Shown: in pieces, positions 8,118-16,536 of the stretch
Layout of the letters: every line of letters begins with the position of its first letter
Numbering within the stretch: the first letter of the stretch is position 1
Assembly (NCBI GenBank): GCA_040753915.1
Contig: JBFMDN010000002.1
Location: 120,978-184,977 of the forward strand
Direction: 5' to 3'
DNA: 64,000 nt
Origin: JBFMDN01 sp040753915
GTDB lineage: Bacteria > Desulfobacterota > Desulfomonilia > Desulfomonilales > Desulfomonilaceae
Program-made: the position numbers and the translations under genes
The notes under the pieces: generated by a model
What the model saw: only the letters and a program-made list of their open reading frames with translations
Told to the model about the DNA's origin: nothing
Database searches by the model: none

Positions 8118-8964
8118 GCGTATCCTCGTAGCCGTAGACGGATCAGATTCCGCCATTTCGGCCCTTCGTCAAGCACTCTCTTTGGCTAGGTCCGAAAAGA
8201 GCACGGTGCACGTTTTGGCTGTGGTCCCCCCCTATGAGGGGGACCTTCGTCTTGTGGGCGTGCGCGGGCACGTGCGGGATGTGATGAAGGAACCGTTTGA
8301 GAAGGCCCTGGCAGAGGCGGTAGCCGTTGCGGACTCTTTGGGATTTCCGGTGAAGCCAATCCTCGTGGAAGGCGAGCCCCCACAAACGATCGTGGATGTG
8401 ACAGACGCACACGGAGCAGATCTCATAGTAGCGGGCGTCAGAGGCCAAAACCCGGCGGAGAGGCTGCTCTTGGGCAGCATGGTGTCGCGGGTCATAGGGT
8501 ACAGCCGTACTCACGTCATGGTGTGCCCTCGAAACAGTGAGATAGGTCTCGCTAAAGTAATTGTCGCGTTCGACGGCTCTGAGTCTGCGACGGGGGCGCT
8601 CAGTCTCGCTTTCGATTTTGCGAGGGAATATGGCTCCGACTTGGATGTCCTTTCCGTTGCGGACGTCCCGAGTCATTTGTACGGTGTGAGTCCGGCAGCA
8701 GCCAGCGATTTGGTAGAGAAGGCGCGAAGGTCTCTGGAAAAAGCCGAACGCCACGCGGCAGACAACGACGTCAGCGCAGGATTTCTTCTCCTCGAAGGAG
8801 ACCCTTCCGACATAGTAGTTGAAACCGCGAGGCAAAAAAATGCTGGCCTGATAATTATGGGGTCTCACGGCAGAACCGGAATCAGGAGACTGCTCATGGG
8901 AAGTGTGACTGAACGAGTGATCGGACACTCGCCCTGCCCGGTAATCGTTGCCCGAGCATATTGA
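8110..8964 (+). CDS. Universal stress protein, tandem UspA domains
   Basis: A 284-residue cytoplasmic protein with two UspA folds (about 1-145 and 146-284). The first begins MFERILVAVDGSDSA. The second ends with the ATP-binding motif GSHGRTGIRRLLMGSVTERVI, so the C-terminal domain probably binds ATP. The ATG lies inside the permease gene (ATGTTTGA overlap) with AGGAAAG upstream. Pairing with an anion permease suggests regulation of transport or response to the same stress (inference). Confidence 0.9.
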   Translation: MFERILVAVDGSDSAISALRQALSLARSEKSTVHVLAVVPPYEGDLRLVGVRGHVRDVMKEPFEKALAEAVAVADSLGFPVKPILVEGEPPQTIVDVTDAHGADLIVAGVRGQNPAERLLLGSMVSRVIGYSRTHVMVCPRNSEIGLAKVIVAFDGSESATGALSLAFDFAREYGSDLDVLSVADVPSHLYGVSPAAASDLVEKARRSLEKAERHAADNDVSAGFLLLEGDPSDIVVETARQKNAGLIIMGSHGRTGIRRLLMGSVTERVIGHSPCPVIVARAY

Positions 8965-8969
8965 GCACT

Positions 8970-9001
8970 TTGGTCCTGTTGCGCTGTGTTTCAAGGACCA
9001 A
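8970..9001. terminator. Bidirectional terminator candidate
   Basis: An eight-base stem (TTGGTCCT/AGGACCAA) with a 16-base loop lies between the convergent uspA and regulator genes. No strong T-run follows on the plus strand. On the minus strand only scattered T residues precede the stem. Confidence 0.35.
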
Positions 9002-9016
9002 GATCAAAAGCTGGTG

Positions 9017-10378
9017 CTAGGTAAGGCCATATTTGTTCATTTTGCGCCACAACGACGTTCGGTCAATGCCAAGGGCTTCAGCCGCCAGACTTCTGTTCCC
9101 TTCGGTTTCTGCAAGTACCTGCTTGATATACCTGATCTCCAACTCTTCCAGAGTGGGCAGCTTCCCATCGCGCCTTCTATACGTGACGATCTTGTAGTTT
9201 CGCAAATCATCCGGCAGGTGGTCGAGCTCGATCACACCGTCGATGGCCAAGGCGATACCCCGTTCAACGATGTTCTCCAGCTCCCGCACATTTCCCGGAA
9301 AATCATACTGTTTTAGCAAGTCCAGCACGGGTTTCGACAGGGTCGGCGTTTCTCGGCCCATGAGCTTGGAGTGCTTCTCCAGGAAATGGTGGGCCAGAAT
9401 GGGGATGTCGTCCCGCCTAAACGCCAAAGGAGGCAACTCGAACGAAACGACGTTCAAGCGATAGAATAGATCCTTCCGGAACTCGTTGGATTGAATCGCA
9501 GCCTGAAGATCCCGATTCGTGGCCGCTATGAAACGCACATTGACATTTATCGTCGCAGTCCCGCCTACACGCATGAGTTGTCGCTCCTGAATCACTCTCA
9601 GAAGCTTGGCCTGCATATTGGTGGACATCTCCGTAACCTCATCCAGAAACAGCGTCCCTTCGGCGGCCAATTCGATGATGCCTCGCTTCGTCTGGTGGGC
9701 TCCGGTAAACGCACCCTTTTCATGACCGAAGAGCTCGCTCGACAGCAACTCCTCGGTGAACGCCCCGCAGTTCACCGCCATCATGGGCCGATCGCTCCGC
9801 GTGCTGTGCTCATGGATGTACCGAGCCAGCAATTCCTTTCCGGTTCCCGATTCTCCGGTGAGAAGCACATTACAGTCGGTGGGCGCAATTTGGCGCGCGG
9901 TCTCCAGGATTCTGATCACCGCTGGATCCTTGCTGATGATCTGAACGCGATCGAATTCCTTAAATTTCTTCAATTCATCGCGGAGCCTAAGGTTTTCCTC
10001 GGTGAGCCTGATCTTCTCCAATGCTGCAGCCACGATTTTGCGCACGGCGTCTATGCGGTAGGGCTTGGAAATATAGTGATATGCTCCCTTCTTCAGGGCA
10101 TCGATTGCAGAATCCACGGTAGCGTATCCCGTAATCATGATAACTTCGGTAAGCGGATGGATTTCGCGGCACTCCTCGAGTATTCGCATCCCATCCACCT
10201 TTTCCATCTTCAGGTCCGTGAGAACCAGATCGAAGCGATCCTTGCGCAAGAGGGAGAGACCCTTGGAGCCGGAGTCTGCGGTCACTACCTCATAGCCTTC
10301 TTTCTTGAGAACATGCTCCAGATTTCTCACAGCTATGGCTTCGTCATCAATAACCAGAACCCGTGGGGGATTGTTCAT
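9017..10378 (-). CDS. NtrC-family sigma-54-dependent response regulator
   Basis: A 453-residue protein. Receiver domain 1-125 has phospho-acceptor Asp55 (LVLTDLKMEK). The AAA+ domain at about 140-380 has Walker A GESGTGKE and the sigma-54 contact loop GAFTGA. A Fis-type helix-turn-helix ends the protein (NRSLAAEALGIDRTSLWRKM). It activates RNA polymerase with sigma-54 from upstream sites. The ATG follows GAGGAG by five bases, nine bases after the kinase stop, so kinase and regulator are one operon. Paired palindromes upstream of 6452 and 12338 are its likely sites (inference). Confidence 0.95.
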   Translation of the reverse strand: MNNPPRVLVIDDEAIAVRNLEHVLKKEGYEVVTADSGSKGLSLLRKDRFDLVLTDLKMEKVDGMRILEECREIHPLTEVIMITGYATVDSAIDALKKGAYHYISKPYRIDAVRKIVAAALEKIRLTEENLRLRDELKKFKEFDRVQIISKDPAVIRILETARQIAPTDCNVLLTGESGTGKELLARYIHEHSTRSDRPMMAVNCGAFTEELLSSELFGHEKGAFTGAHQTKRGIIELAAEGTLFLDEVTEMSTNMQAKLLRVIQERQLMRVGGTATINVNVRFIAATNRDLQAAIQSNEFRKDLFYRLNVVSFELPPLAFRRDDIPILAHHFLEKHSKLMGRETPTLSKPVLDLLKQYDFPGNVRELENIVERGIALAIDGVIELDHLPDDLRNYKIVTYRRRDGKLPTLEELEIRYIKQVLAETEGNRSLAAEALGIDRTSLWRKMNKYGLT

Positions 10379-10387
10379 GTCAGCTCC

Positions 10388-11785
10388 TCACGCGGCCGGA
10401 ATCAACATGCAGAACGAGGTTCCTTGGCCCTCCACGCTCTTCACACTGATCGAACCGCCGTGCCTCACGACAATGTCGTGGGTTATGAATAAACCGAGAC
10501 CCGTTCCGTGGCCCACATCCTTGGTGGAAAAGAAGGGATCGAAGATCTTGGGCAGGTCTTCTTCAGGAATCCCTTTTCCATTATCAATCACACGGATGGA
10601 GACCATCCCGTTTTGGGCAGGCATTGCCCATACTCGGACCTCCCCCTCCCCTTCTATGGCATGAGCCGCATTGGAAAGGAGATTCACGAACACCTGCTCC
10701 ATGCGCTGGCGATTTGCCTGGATCAAGAGATTGTCGTCCACATGCAGTTCCACCCTGATCTCGGGCAGCATCTGAGATTGCACGAGGGACAAGCTTCGCT
10801 CGATAATTTCGCGGGCCTTTACAGGCTCGGTGCTCAATTCTTTGCTTCGAGAAAACTCGAGAAGATTCAAGATGATGCTTCTCGCCTTGTCCACCTGTTC
10901 CAGCACTTCGGTCAACAATGATCTCTGGAATTCCCGGTCGCCGTCCTCCAGCTCTTCCAAAAGAATCTCGCAGGAGGACGAGATATTGGACAGGGGATTG
11001 TTTACTTCGTGAGCGACACCGGCTAACATGGTACCGAGAGCAGCTAGCTTCTTCGACCGGACGAGCTGCTCTTCCCGGGTTTGGAGCCGTCGTGCCATTT
11101 TGTTGAACGAGTCGAAAACATCCCGGATCTCCTTCTCGGGTGGAAGCTTCTCGATCGGCTGGAACTCCCCTTGAGCGACCTTATAGGTGCTTTCCTCGAG
11201 CAACTTCAACGGCTTGACCACCTTGAGGACTAGGAACAAACCCGGTCCTACCAACCCTATTCCCACAACGCCAAGGCCTAGAAGGAGAAGTTGCCCGGCT
11301 GTGTTCATCGTTTGCTTTACGGATTCCCTCTTTCTGCCTGCGACGCGATTGGCAAACCCCAACAATTGCGACCCGGTTGCCCTGAGCTGCTGCTCGCAGC
11401 TATCGCCCAACCCCTTGTTGGGAGCGCACTTGGCCAGCAGTTCGCGATATATTTCCACTCCCTTCCTGAAGCCCGCGGCTTCGCGCGGTGACGACAAATC
11501 CGAAATCCGTTCATAATTCTTGTTCAGGAGACTATTGGCCCTCTCCATGTTATACCCTGCCGACGACAGAAAAATCGAATCGCCATACAGGAAATAGTTT
11601 TTCTCAAAGCGACGTGCCTCCAAAACCGCCTCTTCCAATTTGTTAAGATCCTCCAGGTAACTGATCTTCGACTCCAGTTGATGGATGAAATAATAGCTGC
11701 CTGCTACGGTTGCCGCCATAAAGAGGTACGACGCTATTGCAGCAATGATTGCTTTGTGACGGATACTCAAGCTGGTTCTGAACAT
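10388..11785 (-). CDS. Sensor histidine kinase, partner of the NtrC-type regulator
   Basis: A 465-residue protein. A first membrane helix (about 12-34) is followed by an extracytoplasmic helical sensor region of about 130 residues, a second helix (about 164-187) and a HAMP linker. The HisKA domain carries the phospho-acceptor in GVAHEVNNPLSN. The HATPase domain has the N box NLLSNAAHA, DNGKGIPEED, FDPFFSTK and GTGLGLF. The sensor region looks like a four-helix-bundle (chemoreceptor-like) module and contains two Cys. The ligand is unknown. The gene is divergent from the one at 12338, with both UAS palindromes between them, so self-regulation is possible. Confidence 0.93.
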   Translation of the reverse strand: MFRTSLSIRHKAIIAAIASYLFMAATVAGSYYFIHQLESKISYLEDLNKLEEAVLEARRFEKNYFLYGDSIFLSSAGYNMERANSLLNKNYERISDLSSPREAAGFRKGVEIYRELLAKCAPNKGLGDSCEQQLRATGSQLLGFANRVAGRKRESVKQTMNTAGQLLLLGLGVVGIGLVGPGLFLVLKVVKPLKLLEESTYKVAQGEFQPIEKLPPEKEIRDVFDSFNKMARRLQTREEQLVRSKKLAALGTMLAGVAHEVNNPLSNISSSCEILLEELEDGDREFQRSLLTEVLEQVDKARSIILNLLEFSRSKELSTEPVKAREIIERSLSLVQSQMLPEIRVELHVDDNLLIQANRQRMEQVFVNLLSNAAHAIEGEGEVRVWAMPAQNGMVSIRVIDNGKGIPEEDLPKIFDPFFSTKDVGHGTGLGLFITHDIVVRHGGSISVKSVEGQGTSFCMLIPAA

Positions 11786-12033
11786 GAAAACTCCGCAGGA
11801 AGCTCTTTTCTTGACCAGACTGTACGACTCGATTGTGCAAGACTTGTTCCATCGAGCCGGCGCGTCGATCCCTGAGGATAGCCTAATACTATCGCTTGGT
11901 TATGGAGCCTCCCCAGATTGATCGTGATTACCGGGCTGCGGTTGCTGCTGCGGATTGCAACAGACGGTACCCGCTTTGGGACAATCACTACTTTCAGCTC
12001 GTTATTACACTATGTTAGGCCACATTTCGTGTC

Positions 12034-12144
12034 TGTTGCACTATGCAACGCTCCTTGTCCTTGGTATCCCAGGCAGCCCTCGACTGGCCGCCTTTGTCCT
12101 CATGGAGGCAGGTCCACCGAGATCCTCTGTTGCAGTATGCAACA
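12034..12144. promoter_or_regulatory. Paired activator sites (UAS) for gene 12338 and/or the kinase
   Basis: TGTTGCACTATGCAACG (12034-12050, one mismatch at the edge) and TGTTGCAGTATGCAACA (12128-12144, a perfect 17-base palindrome) lie 94 bases apart. Isolated TTGCAAC half-sites occur near 11956 and 12168. The region is between the divergent kinase and Usp-type genes. The spacing and sequence match the pair at 6211-6315. Confidence 0.7.
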
Positions 12145-12299
12145 GTTCCCGAGGTTCTTGCAACGGACTGGCAACTACTTGACATCTCCGTCGAATCCTT
12201 TCTTCGAATTGCCCCAGCGTTCATCTAAGAAACAGGCACCGCCACGATCCAGCTTGAAATTCTAGGCTTATTCCAAAGGGTTACCCCACCGAAATCCCA

Positions 12300-12314
12300 T
12301 GGCATAGAACTTGG
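12300..12314 (+). promoter_or_regulatory. Sigma-54-like promoter
   Basis: TGGCAT-N5-TTGG preserves GG-N10-G spacing; the -12 element is TTGG rather than TTGC. It predicts a start near 12325 and a very short leader that still holds the GGAGG at 12329. It is weak alone, but supported by the two UAS palindromes 156-266 bases upstream. Confidence 0.4.
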
Positions 12315-12337
12315 TAACACGCGATATGGAGGTGGCC

Positions 12338-13021
12338 ATGCAGAAGATCAGGGACAAAATTGAACGATTATTGAACGCCATCACCTTTGCAGAGGCTGGT
12401 GATTACGTGGCAGCGAGGGAATTCCTGGCACAGGCCGACAGCGCAGAGACGAACGAGCCTGGAGGAGAAAGGGCCGAAAATTGTGTGGGGCTCGATCCTT
12501 CGAGCATCAGGGAGGCACAGAAAGAGCTGTCGCAATTCGACACCGTGCATTTTGGGGCCATAAAGGACGCTCTCGCCTCCTTGGGTGATCATAAGCGGCT
12601 GTCTGCAGTACTCCTTGCCACAAACGGGGATTATGTTCAGGTGAAAAGCCTCTGTTATGCAGTAGGCTTGACCAAGAGGCTGGATGCGCATCTTGAAATA
12701 TTGCAGGTGGTTGGCAACCCGTGCGAGTCGACTACTGTTCGTGTCACACCGAGGGAGCTTACCGGCACGGAATCGACCGAAATTTCCATCCACCGCCTGT
12801 CGGAACAGGAATTACCTTGTCAGGTCACTCTTGCAACAGGAGATTTCGAAGACGCCATCGAGCTTTATTTGAAGTCCAAGAAACACGTTGTGGTAATTGT
12901 GTACGATTCCGCCGGCAACTCAGCCGACACGGGGTCTGACGAACAGCGGAGCAGACGCTTCGTCGAGGAGCTTTCTCTGCGACTGGCAATTCCTCTGGTA
13001 ACTGTCACGACGAGGAGGTAA
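12338..13021 (+). CDS. FAEA-motif protein with a Usp-like domain
   Basis: A 227-residue soluble protein. The ATG at 12338 follows GGAGG by five bases. Residues 1-32 form a helical FAEA motif (AITFAEAGDYVAAREFL) paralogous to the small protein at 6452. From about residue 85 the sequence resembles a universal-stress-protein fold (SAVLLATNGDYVQVKSLCYA... LDAHLEILQVV), ending in VVVIVYDSAG and a final beta strand. The usual C-terminal ATP motif G-x2-G-x9-G is missing, so it probably does not bind ATP in the UspA manner. It is likely co-regulated with the TauE/UspA operon. Confidence 0.75.
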   Translation: MQKIRDKIERLLNAITFAEAGDYVAAREFLAQADSAETNEPGGERAENCVGLDPSSIREAQKELSQFDTVHFGAIKDALASLGDHKRLSAVLLATNGDYVQVKSLCYAVGLTKRLDAHLEILQVVGNPCESTTVRVTPRELTGTESTEISIHRLSEQELPCQVTLATGDFEDAIELYLKSKKHVVVIVYDSAGNSADTGSDEQRSRRFVEELSLRLAIPLVTVTTRR

Positions 13022-13479
13022 GGTGTCGTTTCTTGATCCGATTTATCACTACGACAGCTCGTTACTTCACAGGGAGCAGGACAGCTCATCGGAAAAGGGA
13101 AGAGTCCATGAGCCAAGCCTGACGCTGGCCGCTTCCTGCTTGTGCCCCCTGTTCTCGGACTCGGGAGACGCAAACCGGCACTGCTTCACCCCTGCGTCCT
13201 GAGGCTGCGGTCTCGCTCTCCAGCGCGGGTCGGGAAAACATACGAAGGCCCTTTTTGAGGTCAGAAGAATCATCTGTCCCTCCGCATTCCCGCGTAGAGT
13301 CGAGTCGTCGAAAAAAACTCAGAGATTCCGTTGAGTGGCCGGGCTTCTCGAGAATCGCGGATCTTTCTTGCCAAATCGAGGTCTAATTGTTCTGAATGCA
13401 GAGGGGGTATTGCGCGTTTGTTTGCTCGGGGATGGGGCTCTTTCCGAGACTGCAGAATCGAGACAAAGGAGAGACGCGT
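13022..13479. other. Non-coding stretch
   Basis: About 460 bases between two plus-strand genes. Short frames here lack ribosome-binding sites. I see no repeat or clear promoter beyond the AAAGGAGA before 13480. Confidence 0.5.
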
Positions 13480-14568
13480 ATGAACACGCCGAAAATCATT
13501 GTTGCCGTGTTAGTTGCACTGGCATTCGCTCTAAATATCCCGAGTGAACTTTTGGCGCAGAGCGACCAGACAGTTCGCCAGATTCCACAGCCGAAGGGTG
13601 GCATCGCGACGGTTATTGGAGTGGATCAGCCCGAAAACTGCCTTCGAATCAGGAGCGGCCCTGGGACTTCATACGACGTGATTGGATGCGCCAACATGGG
13701 CGACCAATTGAATATTACAGGCGTTTGGACATCGAATGACTGGGCGCAACTCGCTGACAACGGCTGGGTTTACGGACCACAGATTGAGACCGATTTACGT
13801 CCTCCGCGTGCGGCCTATTCAAGGGGAGTGAGTTATGCTGTCAGCGAAGTGGTGACTCCGAATTACGATGATTGGTCGTACTTGCCGGATTATGGATATG
13901 ATACGTACTGGTACGGAGGAATTCCGATATTCTTGTATAATATCGGAGTATGGTACAGATTTCATCCCTGGTGGTGGCATCGTGGTCATCAGGCGTGGTG
14001 GTGGAAAGACGGTCATCGTGGCCGGAGAGCCTGGAACCCCGTTGCATTTAACAACTACGTACGGGGTGGAGCGCACAAGCATTTTGTTACCAACCGCTCC
14101 AACAGCCCTTCTGTCACGAGGGCCTGGAAGGATCGGAGGTTCACGACCAATCGCTCCAACATCTCTTCACTCAATAGTAGGGGCTGGAACCAGCGGACCT
14201 TGACCACCAATCGCTCCAACAGCCCTTCTCTTAATAGGACCTGGAACGATCGGAGGTTCACAACCAATCGTGCCAACACCTCTTCGGTGAATGTAAGTCG
14301 GCTCAATACCAACAGGTTCCCTTCAGGATCCTCAAACGCTATTCGCTCGCGAGCTTTCTCAAATGCGACTACCTTCCGTTCCGGATCCGCAAGTGCGTTT
14401 CGTTCGCCGAGCTTCTCAAGTCCGCGTAAATTCCGCAGCAGCAGTGTGGGAGGCAGTCAGCTTAGCGGGTTCGCGCGTTCAGGAGGCTTCAGCAGTGCCC
14501 GGATGGGCGGCGGTAGCTTCCGTTTCGGTGGCGGCGCTGTGGGCCGTATGGGTGGTGGCCGCAGATAA
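13480..14568 (+). CDS. Secreted SH3b-domain protein with internal repeats
   Basis: A 362-residue protein. A signal peptide (about 1-27, ending LLAQ) is followed by one bacterial SH3 domain (about 43-105, with CLRIRSGPGTSYDVIGC and WVYGPQI). Next come a Tyr/Trp-rich segment with WWWHRGHQAWWWK, four tandem TNR(S/A)N-type repeats of 19-20 residues (DNA period 57-60 bases from 14089), and a Ser/Arg/Phe- then Gly-rich tail. SH3b domains usually bind cell-wall peptides, so a periplasmic or envelope role is likely. The ATG follows AAAGGAGA. The repeats are near-identical, suggesting recent expansion. Confidence 0.8.
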   Translation: MNTPKIIVAVLVALAFALNIPSELLAQSDQTVRQIPQPKGGIATVIGVDQPENCLRIRSGPGTSYDVIGCANMGDQLNITGVWTSNDWAQLADNGWVYGPQIETDLRPPRAAYSRGVSYAVSEVVTPNYDDWSYLPDYGYDTYWYGGIPIFLYNIGVWYRFHPWWWHRGHQAWWWKDGHRGRRAWNPVAFNNYVRGGAHKHFVTNRSNSPSVTRAWKDRRFTTNRSNISSLNSRGWNQRTLTTNRSNSPSLNRTWNDRRFTTNRANTSSVNVSRLNTNRFPSGSSNAIRSRAFSNATTFRSGSASAFRSPSFSSPRKFRSSSVGGSQLSGFARSGGFSSARMGGGSFRFGGGAVGRMGGGRR

Positions 14569-14985
14569 TAGGCGAAGGGGTGAGGTCTTGATTTTGTCTA
14601 CCGGCATCGACAGCGCATGACGACGCCGGTGACAATCGAGCGTACTGGTGCACTTCATCATCTGGCAGCCTGAGGAAATGTGCAGGCTGCTGTCTCTCTT
14701 GATAACGCAAACGGGGATTGATGTCCGCTCTCCAGGATCCTGTCGAGAGTCGGGAGACGAAGCCGGCCCCCTAGAGGCAGGAGAGCGGAGCATGTCTTTC
14801 AGGCACCGTTTAGGTCGGCTTATGGCGGAGAAGCCCCTTATGTCCTTGAGTGCAGTCTGCACCTTCTCCTGAAGCGGCCTCAGACCGGGATTGGCAATCG
14901 CCCAGGATTCTTCCATTGCCCCACAGCGAGCAGGGTAGTTTGGCAAGAAGGAGAAAGTCAAAAAACAAGACCTGACCACATTACC
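14569..14985. other. Non-coding stretch
   Basis: About 415 bases between the convergent SH3 gene and the NifU-like gene. A minus-strand frame crosses it but runs far into the SH3 gene and has no ribosome-binding site. I see no clear terminator. Confidence 0.45.
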
Positions 14986-15399
14986 TTAGAGCTTTGCCAA
15001 TGCGCCTTTGAGCGTGTTGACCGCCAGATCCGCACAGTGAGTGTGCTCCACGGGCATGCCATCCAGGTACGCGATGAGGTCCTCCGATGTAACGGACTTG
15101 GCCTTCGACAGGGGCAGGCCCTTGACCATGCACGTCAAGGCACTTGCGCAGGCAATGGTAGGCCCGCAGCCGTCGGTCACGAACCCGATCCGCCCAATAT
15201 TACCGTTGTCCAGACCGACGTACATGCCGATGGTGTCGCCGCAAATTCCGCTCATGAACATGTAGGAATCATACTGCTCGGGCTCGCCGTAATTCCTCGG
15301 TTTCTGAAAATGGTCGATCACCTTTTGTGAATAGATCTTACGAGCCTCGGCAAGAATCAGCCCCTCAATATCGTCAAACACTTCGTTCTCGTTCGCCAT
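14986..15399 (-). CDS. NifU/IscU-like Fe-S scaffold protein
   Basis: A 137-residue protein with the IscU-fold motifs: Asp/Cys around GICGDTIGMYV, TDGCGPTIACASAL and EHTHCADLAVNTLKGAL. These give the three conserved cysteines for assembling a [2Fe-2S] or [4Fe-4S] cluster. The ATG at 15399 has GAGGACAGG upstream and is preferred over 15453. A second, membrane-anchored relative lies at 18436. It is the last gene of the Fe-S cluster on this strand, separated from the rest by a MITE-like element. Confidence 0.85.
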   Translation of the reverse strand: MANENEVFDDIEGLILAEARKIYSQKVIDHFQKPRNYGEPEQYDSYMFMSGICGDTIGMYVGLDNGNIGRIGFVTDGCGPTIACASALTCMVKGLPLSKAKSVTSEDLIAYLDGMPVEHTHCADLAVNTLKGALAKL

Positions 15400-15536
15400 C
15401 CTGTCCTCAGTCCTTAGTTCTGTTTTCTGCCGAACAGCAGTCGGCTTGTCCACTTTTGAGAATCGAACATGGCCGCAGTCAGCATGTCAGAAATCGGCGA
15501 TCCCTTTTCGCTCACACAGGGAACGCAGAAAGAAAC

Positions 15537-15723
15537 TGTCTCAAAACTCGGGACACACCAGAATCGTAGCACGATTGAGCGTCGATTCGCGGAAAGGCAC
15601 CCTCACCCCAACCCTCTCCCAGAGGGAGAGGGAGCCGGAAGAATCCCCTTTCCCCCGCTTCGGGGGTGAGGGTCAGGTGAGGGGGTGTGCCACGATTATC
15701 ACGGACTGCAGGCTTTTGAGACA
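15537..15723. mobile_element. MITE-like element with 10-15 bp terminal inverted repeats
   Basis: TGTCTCAAAA (15537-15546) and TTTTGAGACA (15714-15723) are perfect terminal inverted repeats. They extend to 15 positions with one mismatch (GAAAC outside). The 187-base interior carries no gene. It contains GC-rich palindromes of the widespread CCCTCACCC/GAGGGAGAGGG type (about 15599-15690). It sits in the gap between the FmdB-like and NifU-like genes, consistent with a non-autonomous transposon. Confidence 0.65.
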
Positions 15724-15944
15724 CTTTCGAAATGCCTATCCTCCATAAGTAGGTGACGGACCGCTGAATTGCGCACTCCCTGACTGAGACCCGCCATCTA
15801 ACGAGGCCATTTCTTCACCCGTTCCCGCCATGCATCTCAAACCATGTTCAAAGGCCGCGATCATCATACTCCTGTTTCGATACCCAGTGCAAGGGCTGTC
15901 CGCTGGAGCCGTTCACACTGAGACACCTTCCTTCCGGGCTCGCA

Positions 15945-16190
15945 TCAAACCTTTCCGCAGCAACTCCCCGGCACACACCCTTGATCCGACGGAGCCCCTC
16001 CACAACAGGTCGAGCCCGCCGGATGGGCCTTTGTCCCCTGCACCTGCGGCGGGGCGGGCACGGACAACCGGGACTCCAGGGAGGCGCTTCCACAGGTCTT
16101 GCAGGTGAGGTCGTCCGAGTTCCTTCCGATGCCGACGAGAAATTCGTTCACAGCTCCGCATTCCTTGCACGTGTATTCGTGAATAGGCAT
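15945..16190 (-). CDS. FmdB-family zinc-ribbon protein
   Basis: An 81-residue protein opening MPIHEYTCKECG, with the second CxxC pair at CKTCGS: the FmdB putative regulatory zinc ribbon. The C-terminal tail is unusual, with STCCGG and GSCCGK pairs that could bind additional metal. It lies 36 bases behind the DUF59 gene, as part of the Fe-S cluster operon. Confidence 0.85.
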   Translation of the reverse strand: MPIHEYTCKECGAVNEFLVGIGRNSDDLTCKTCGSASLESRLSVPAPPQVQGTKAHPAGSTCCGGAPSDQGCVPGSCCGKV

Positions 16191-16226
16191 AATGATCCCT
16201 TCTCCTGAAGAATTCCCGCTCGCGCA

Positions 16227-16526
16227 TCAGTCACGAGCATTGATAACGCTTTCGAGGTGGTTCGCTCGCTGATAGTTTTCCACCTTTATTTTCACGTGAT
16301 CAACTCCCGGCACCCCTTCCACGCTCTGTTTAATAGAATTCGCGAGGGCATATGCGAGGGGACAGACGGGAGATGACGGGCGAAAGGTGAGACGTACCGC
16401 ACCGCCTTCCCCCACCTGAATGTCATGGACAAGGTCCATCCTGGTTACGCTCAGGCCCGTTTCCGGGTCGATCACTTCACAGAGAGCACTCTCAATCGCT
16501 TGCTCGAGATTTGTCGTTTCTCCCAT
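16227..16526 (-). CDS. MIP18/DUF59-family Fe-S assembly protein
   Basis: A 99-residue protein of the DUF59/PaaD-like family (VIDPETGLSVTRMDLVHDIQV, then RPSSPVCPLAYALANSI with the conserved Cys). Family members help insert Fe-S clusters into target proteins. The ATG at 16526 follows AGGAGG by seven bases. It is ten bases downstream of the first Fe-S MinD-type ATPase, with which it probably works. Confidence 0.85.
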   Translation of the reverse strand: MGETTNLEQAIESALCEVIDPETGLSVTRMDLVHDIQVGEGGAVRLTFRPSSPVCPLAYALANSIKQSVEGVPGVDHVKIKVENYQRANHLESVINARD

Positions 16527-16536
16527 AGGACACCTC

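Noticed and set aside
14479..14979. 166-codon minus-strand frame after the SH3 gene
   Set aside because: A quarter of it is antisense to the Gly-rich tail of the SH3 gene, and no ribosome-binding site or recognisable domain is present.
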